Origin: Platycnemis pennipes
Lineage: Eukaryota; Arthropoda; Insecta; Odonata; Platycnemididae
Reading direction: 5' to 3'
Assembly: GCA_933228895.1 (NCBI GenBank)
Contig: OW121854.1
Span: 52,990,609-53,054,608 of the forward strand
DNA: 64,000 nt
A program made the position numbers and the translations under genes. Below are positions 60,111 through 64,000 of the stretch, one piece after another (within the stretch, counting starts at the first letter, position 1; each line of letters begins with the position of its first letter). Under the pieces are notes generated by a model. That model saw only the letters and a list, made by a program, of their open reading frames with translations. It did no database searches and was not told the DNA's origin.

Positions 60111-60203
60111 AGGGATGGCAGCGATTGAGTTAGGGTTTGCTAAGAAGAAAAATGTACAGTATAGTTTAGAATACGGAAGTGGTTTTTCTTAGTATACTAA
60201 GTA

Positions 60204-60913
60204 TACTATAACCCCAATATAGCGTCACCGTTGGTTGTTGCCCCGGACCAACGTTATAAGCGGGAAACTTTATATGCGGGTATGAACCGAAGCCGAGTAA
60301 TTTTGGATTATAAGGGCTAAAATAGATTTTTTGCATTAAAAAATAATTTTAATTACTTTAACACACAAATCTCTTAACTACAGATAAACGTTTCATCTGA
60401 TGATAGAAGAATAAGTTTTGAAGTTGTTAGGTTGCATGCAGAAAAAAATCTTTATTTTTACATAGGTTTAAAGAAAGAATCAATTGTGGCGTGTTTCTTT
60501 TTTTATACCTGACAACACGAAAGTTTCAAATTTCATTCACAGACTAGGAATCTCCTCGTTAGGGAGCTCCTACTGATGGACGTACTTTTGAGGGTTAGCT
60601 CTTGTCTATCCAGTATCCTCAATCTGGTTATCCCTTACCTTGTGGGTACCCTTATTATTGCAAAAAAAACTCTGAATATGGCTGAAACAACTTCGAATCT
60701 TCCAAAAATCTTCGAAATTATTGCTGAAAACGTTATTAAAGAACCTTGAAATCATGGAGAATAGACCTTTTAAGCGGAAAACTTTATACGCGGGGATGTT
60801 ATACGGGGAATTTTTAACAAGGAAATGATTGAAATTTTTTTGGGAAAACTGATGACCAACCTTATGCGGGGAAGCGTTACATCGGGTAGACCTTATACCG
60901 AGGTTAATCTGTA
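60204..60913. mobile_element. Tigger/pogo-like DNA transposon remnant, non-autonomous
   Basis: The right end, read inward on the minus strand, is TA then CAGATTAACCTCGGTATAAG. This matches the style of Tigger/pogo ends, which start with CAG, carry AACCTCG-TATAA and sit at TA targets. The left end TACTATAACCCCAATATAGC is an inverted, diverged match. Subterminal blocks repeat the same theme: CGTTATAAGCGGG and CTTTATATGCGGG near 60254-60280; CTTTTAAGCGG, CTTTATACGCGGGG and GTTATACGGGG near 60765-60815; and CCTTATGCGGGG at 60860. The interior of about 700 bp has no readable transposase, so this is a decayed or non-autonomous copy. Confidence 0.65.
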
Positions 60914-62699
60914 GTTTTCTTTATTTTTAATCACTACGACGTGTTTTACATAGTTTACTCGGGAATATTGATATCTATCTTTGCATATTTTATAATTTGT
61001 ATCCATAAAGTTGGTACCTTATGAGGAGTGTCAATCGCTTTCCCGAAAAATCCATTCTATTTGTGCTCATCTAACTGCATATAAAATAAGTTAAATTTTA
61101 TTTATCCAATTCTGTCATGCCTTGCTATTTTTAGTTCAATACTTTAATTTAATCCAATACTATCTAGCCTCACTGCTTATAAATGCGCGGTGGGTAGTGG
61201 TAGTCAGATCGATAAATTTGGTGTTCTGATTACCGAGCATAGTTAGTCAGAATCCTGCATGAAGCATGGATCTTGTGTGTCTAGATACATGTCATTTAAG
61301 TACATAGATTAGAGACCTGTAAGTGACCTCTGCCATTGCAGCACCGAAAGACCAATTGAAGCACAAGGAAGGTGCGAACTTCTTGCTGTTTCAGTTGGTG
61401 GAATGTTTGCAGTGATGTTTTAGCATCTTCTTCAATTAAGTATGACTTATATTGAGCAAGAAATATTCTTTGGAATAATGCATTATGGCAGCAGTAAATT
61501 AGCAACATTTATAGCGTAAACAATTTATTTAAGAGAAATCATTTTACAGGTTATTTATTTCTAAGGATTCTTAATAACATGTTATCTTGGGAATCTTTAT
61601 GAAGGTAATTTTAGAAGAGGATAAAGGTAGTGGAAGTATAATAAAAAGCAGTGGTCAATGGGATCTCGCAATACGCGCAATACTAATGACCACATTCAGA
61701 GAAGGAAAAAAAGACGAAAAAGGTGAGAAAAGAGTACATAAAGATGCCTGTAAGTTTTTGCAGTTCAGGGCCCTTGATCTCTTATCCACATTTTTAAATT
61801 AAAAAGAGGCAAAAAACCATAGAAGCTCTGGAATTTGATAAATTTGTTCCTCAACTCCTTCAAATGAAGCCAATGCCAATGAGAAACTGACTAATGCTGC
61901 TTATTTTCAAAGGGATTTTCTTCTTCTTTAGTTTGCTTTGAGTCACCCGTTGTCATATCATAATCTTACCATTGTAAACTTTCTTTTTTCTATCTGATAG
62001 ATAATATGTTCTCGTTCAAAGTTTTGTTACTGACATCTTTGTAAATTTACCTTAAAACTGTGACTATGTCAATTCTGGGACGATTTACAGTTTAATTATG
62101 TAGCGTTTGAATGTTAATTTAAGATTACGTAGTTAGAATCCATAGCTGAAAATTTAATATGTTCACCGATACCTTACTTTTATTTTGAGATATAATATTC
62201 CATTTAATATTATGCTGGATTCGTATGTTTATCAATGTTTTCCGTTGCATAAATTGTATGTAATCTTCACTCGCTATTAGGAAATTTCTTAATCCTAATT
62301 ACATGTTTTAACATTTTCATTTTTAAAACCATGAAGTACCCTCTATTAGGTCATTATTTAAAATTAATTTCTGTTTTCAATATCTGTAATATCCGATATG
62401 ATATTTCTTAACTAATGAAATGACTACATAAATAAAGAACTGATCACAAATAACCTCGTGTCTGAGCAGTCTTGTCAACTCACTTCGAAAAAGAGTATAA
62501 AGAATTCATTTGACGCTTTGATCACTTCGACACATCAATATTCGTGCACTTGGTCACAACGTAAGCGTCGAGGAAATCAAATTAGGATTCTCGAATGGAG
62601 TTCTTCAGATCATCACCCACCGACTTAATAGATCCAATTAAGTTTGGGTTGTTTTGCGAGGGTAAAAATAACCCTTTGACAGCCTCCTGCTCAAAAGTC
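60914..62699. other. AT-rich unassigned sequence
   Basis: About 1.8 kb with only short frames. A weak tRNA-like word near 61195-61260 was not convincing enough to call. Confidence 0.4.
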
Positions 62700-63925
62700 A
62701 CATTTTATTTCTTATTTCGCTCTTTCCATCTCTGACGGAAATTCTTTTTCTTTTGTCCTGAGTGGGAGCGCGTTTCCCCACTCTTTTTTTTAAGCTCTTC
62801 TCTCTCGTCCCCGACGTGCCACTGCCCTTCTCTTTCACCCTCTTTTGAATTCTCGGCGCTTCAAAACCATTCTAATCCACCTTACAAACCCCCAATCTCA
62901 GCCTCCATTCTCCCACCCACGCTGGCGTAGGCGACCCCTTTCCTTTACATCCTCGCACGTTTACCCGGCTTCTCCTCTTCTCCCTCCACCTCCCATCTTT
63001 GTCGTTCCTCCTCCATTCTTCCATCACCCTTTTTTTACACCATGCGTATTCCCCTTTCCGGGCCATTTATCCGTTCCCCGTTTCTTACCCTTCCTTTTTA
63101 TCCCCACACCCGCCTTAATCCCACTTTTTCATTGCCGTCACTCCCTCAGTCTCTTCGCTCAAGCGCATATGGAGTCTCTACTTCTGTCCCTCCGCCGCTT
63201 ACCCTCTCGACGAAGGGAGAACACACCCGTTTGTTTCTCGGTGTCCACATTTTTGTTTTCTTCCCCCTTCTCCACCCTTTCTCCCTCCCCTTCCAGTGCC
63301 GGATTCAATTTCATTCTTTTTCCTTAGCCTCCATCGTCTCACAGCTCCCTTCATTTCCTCTCCCTTGCTCAAGAATGTCACTCATTCGCCTGCATCATGC
63401 ATGCCGCCTCCTCGTAGGTCGTCACTCCACGCGAGGTACCACCTTACTGCCAACAGCAACTTTTGTTTTCCTTTTCCTTCAACGTGACTTATTCACAACG
63501 TTCCGACATCTTTGTAGGAAAGTATTCCCGAGCAAGACCCGCGAATCTCCTCACTCCTTGCCCCCGTCTCATTCCGACGACTTTATTCAGAGTATTTCTC
63601 TTTGCACTTTTTCACGCGCTCCGGATTCCGAGCAACATTCTACCTCTCTTTTCATTCGAGATTTTATGGCTTTATGGCTTTGAAGGGAGAAAGCCGTAGA
63701 GTCCTCTCATTCACCTGGCGGAGGTTCTTTTTACCACTCTCCTTCTTCTCATTCGTTACCCCTGATTTTTTTCTCACGCCCTCACCTTCCTTACCCATTT
63801 CATTTTTTACCATGGCCTCCCACAGGTCCCTCCACTCAACCTTTTTCCATCCCCAGTTTTTGGCCCGGGGGTGAGAATCCTGAGCCATGCATTTCACGTT
63901 GATATTTTTTCTTCCCTTGTCCCCC
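62700..63925 (+). other. Largest pyrimidine-rich island (C/T on + strand)
   Basis: Over 1.2 kb of C/T-biased plus strand, continuing almost to the window edge. It opens frames of 160, 213, 90 and 78 codons in different phases (62845-63327, 63042-63683 and others), with Pro/Ser/Leu/Phe-rich products. Overlap in several phases and lack of any motif argue against coding. Confidence 0.75.
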
Positions 63926-64000
63926 CTCAATTTCTGGTTGATCCTCCAGGGTTCCTAATATTAGCATTTATGGTAAAGACCTTCATTTTTGGGATTAAAA

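Noticed and set aside
61195..61260. Another tRNA-like SINE head
   Set aside because: The B-box match (GTTAGTCAGAATCC) has an extra base and no clear A box.
62845..63683. Frames of 160 and 213 codons as candidate genes
   Set aside because: They overlap in different phases inside a C/T-rich island where stop codons are rare, and the products are low-complexity Pro/Ser/Leu/Phe.
1..64000. Bacterial-type features: operons, ribosome binding sites, insertion sequences, phage genes
   Set aside because: Gene density, repeat content and codon patterns are those of a eukaryotic intergenic or intronic region. No such features are seen.

Overview
This window looks like non-coding DNA from a large, AT-rich arthropod genome, most likely an insect. 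I found no protein-coding gene that I can defend and no intact tRNA, rRNA or other RNA gene. The evidence for a eukaryote is direct: decayed LINE reverse transcriptases, one Penelope-like element with a GIY-YIG endonuclease, several tRNA-headed SINE-like units, MITE-like inverted repeats and a Tigger/pogo-like DNA transposon remnant. The LINE type, with a C-terminal block containing VEGKVNG and RYMEQVVKDVKE, is familiar from many arthropod genomes. I cannot name the species.

Layout. 1-6,500: a 150-bp sequence repeated with a 350-bp period at the left edge, two pyrimidine-rich islands (639-1170, 5150-5935), a nested hairpin (4437-4532) and AT-rich filler. 6,545-9,885: two plus-strand LINE fossils with a tRNA-like SINE head and a GC-richer block between them. 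10,700-13,800: CpG-rich blocks, pyrimidine islands and an inverted repeat with a hammerhead-like core. 15,166-17,310: the largest fossil, a minus-strand LINE reverse transcriptase of about 2.1 kb. 17,350-22,700: a 184-bp unit between 17-bp direct repeats, an inverted SINE pair and two more LINE fragments. 25,130-31,850: a GC-rich block, the Penelope-like fossil, three or more tRNA-like units and more skewed islands. 33,470-46,600: a pentamer microsatellite, skewed islands, two LINE 3' ends in tandem, a triplicated 41-mer, a hairpin cluster and a SINE. 46,600-57,000: mostly featureless AT-rich DNA with a 95-bp insertion between 12-bp repeats and a MITE with 60-bp arms. 57,300-64,000: three large skewed islands and the Tigger-like element.

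Nothing here works as an operon or pathway. The shared theme is layered, 5'-truncated retroelement debris plus islands of strong purine/pyrimidine strand asymmetry. Those islands lack stop codons on the pyrimidine strand, which explains most of the long open frames; I treat them as artefacts. At least two islands share a homologous head (37,275 and 50,089), so some may belong to an undescribed dispersed repeat family. I see no convincing new biological system. The best leads are that island family, the hammerhead-like inverted repeat and the 60-bp-arm MITE.
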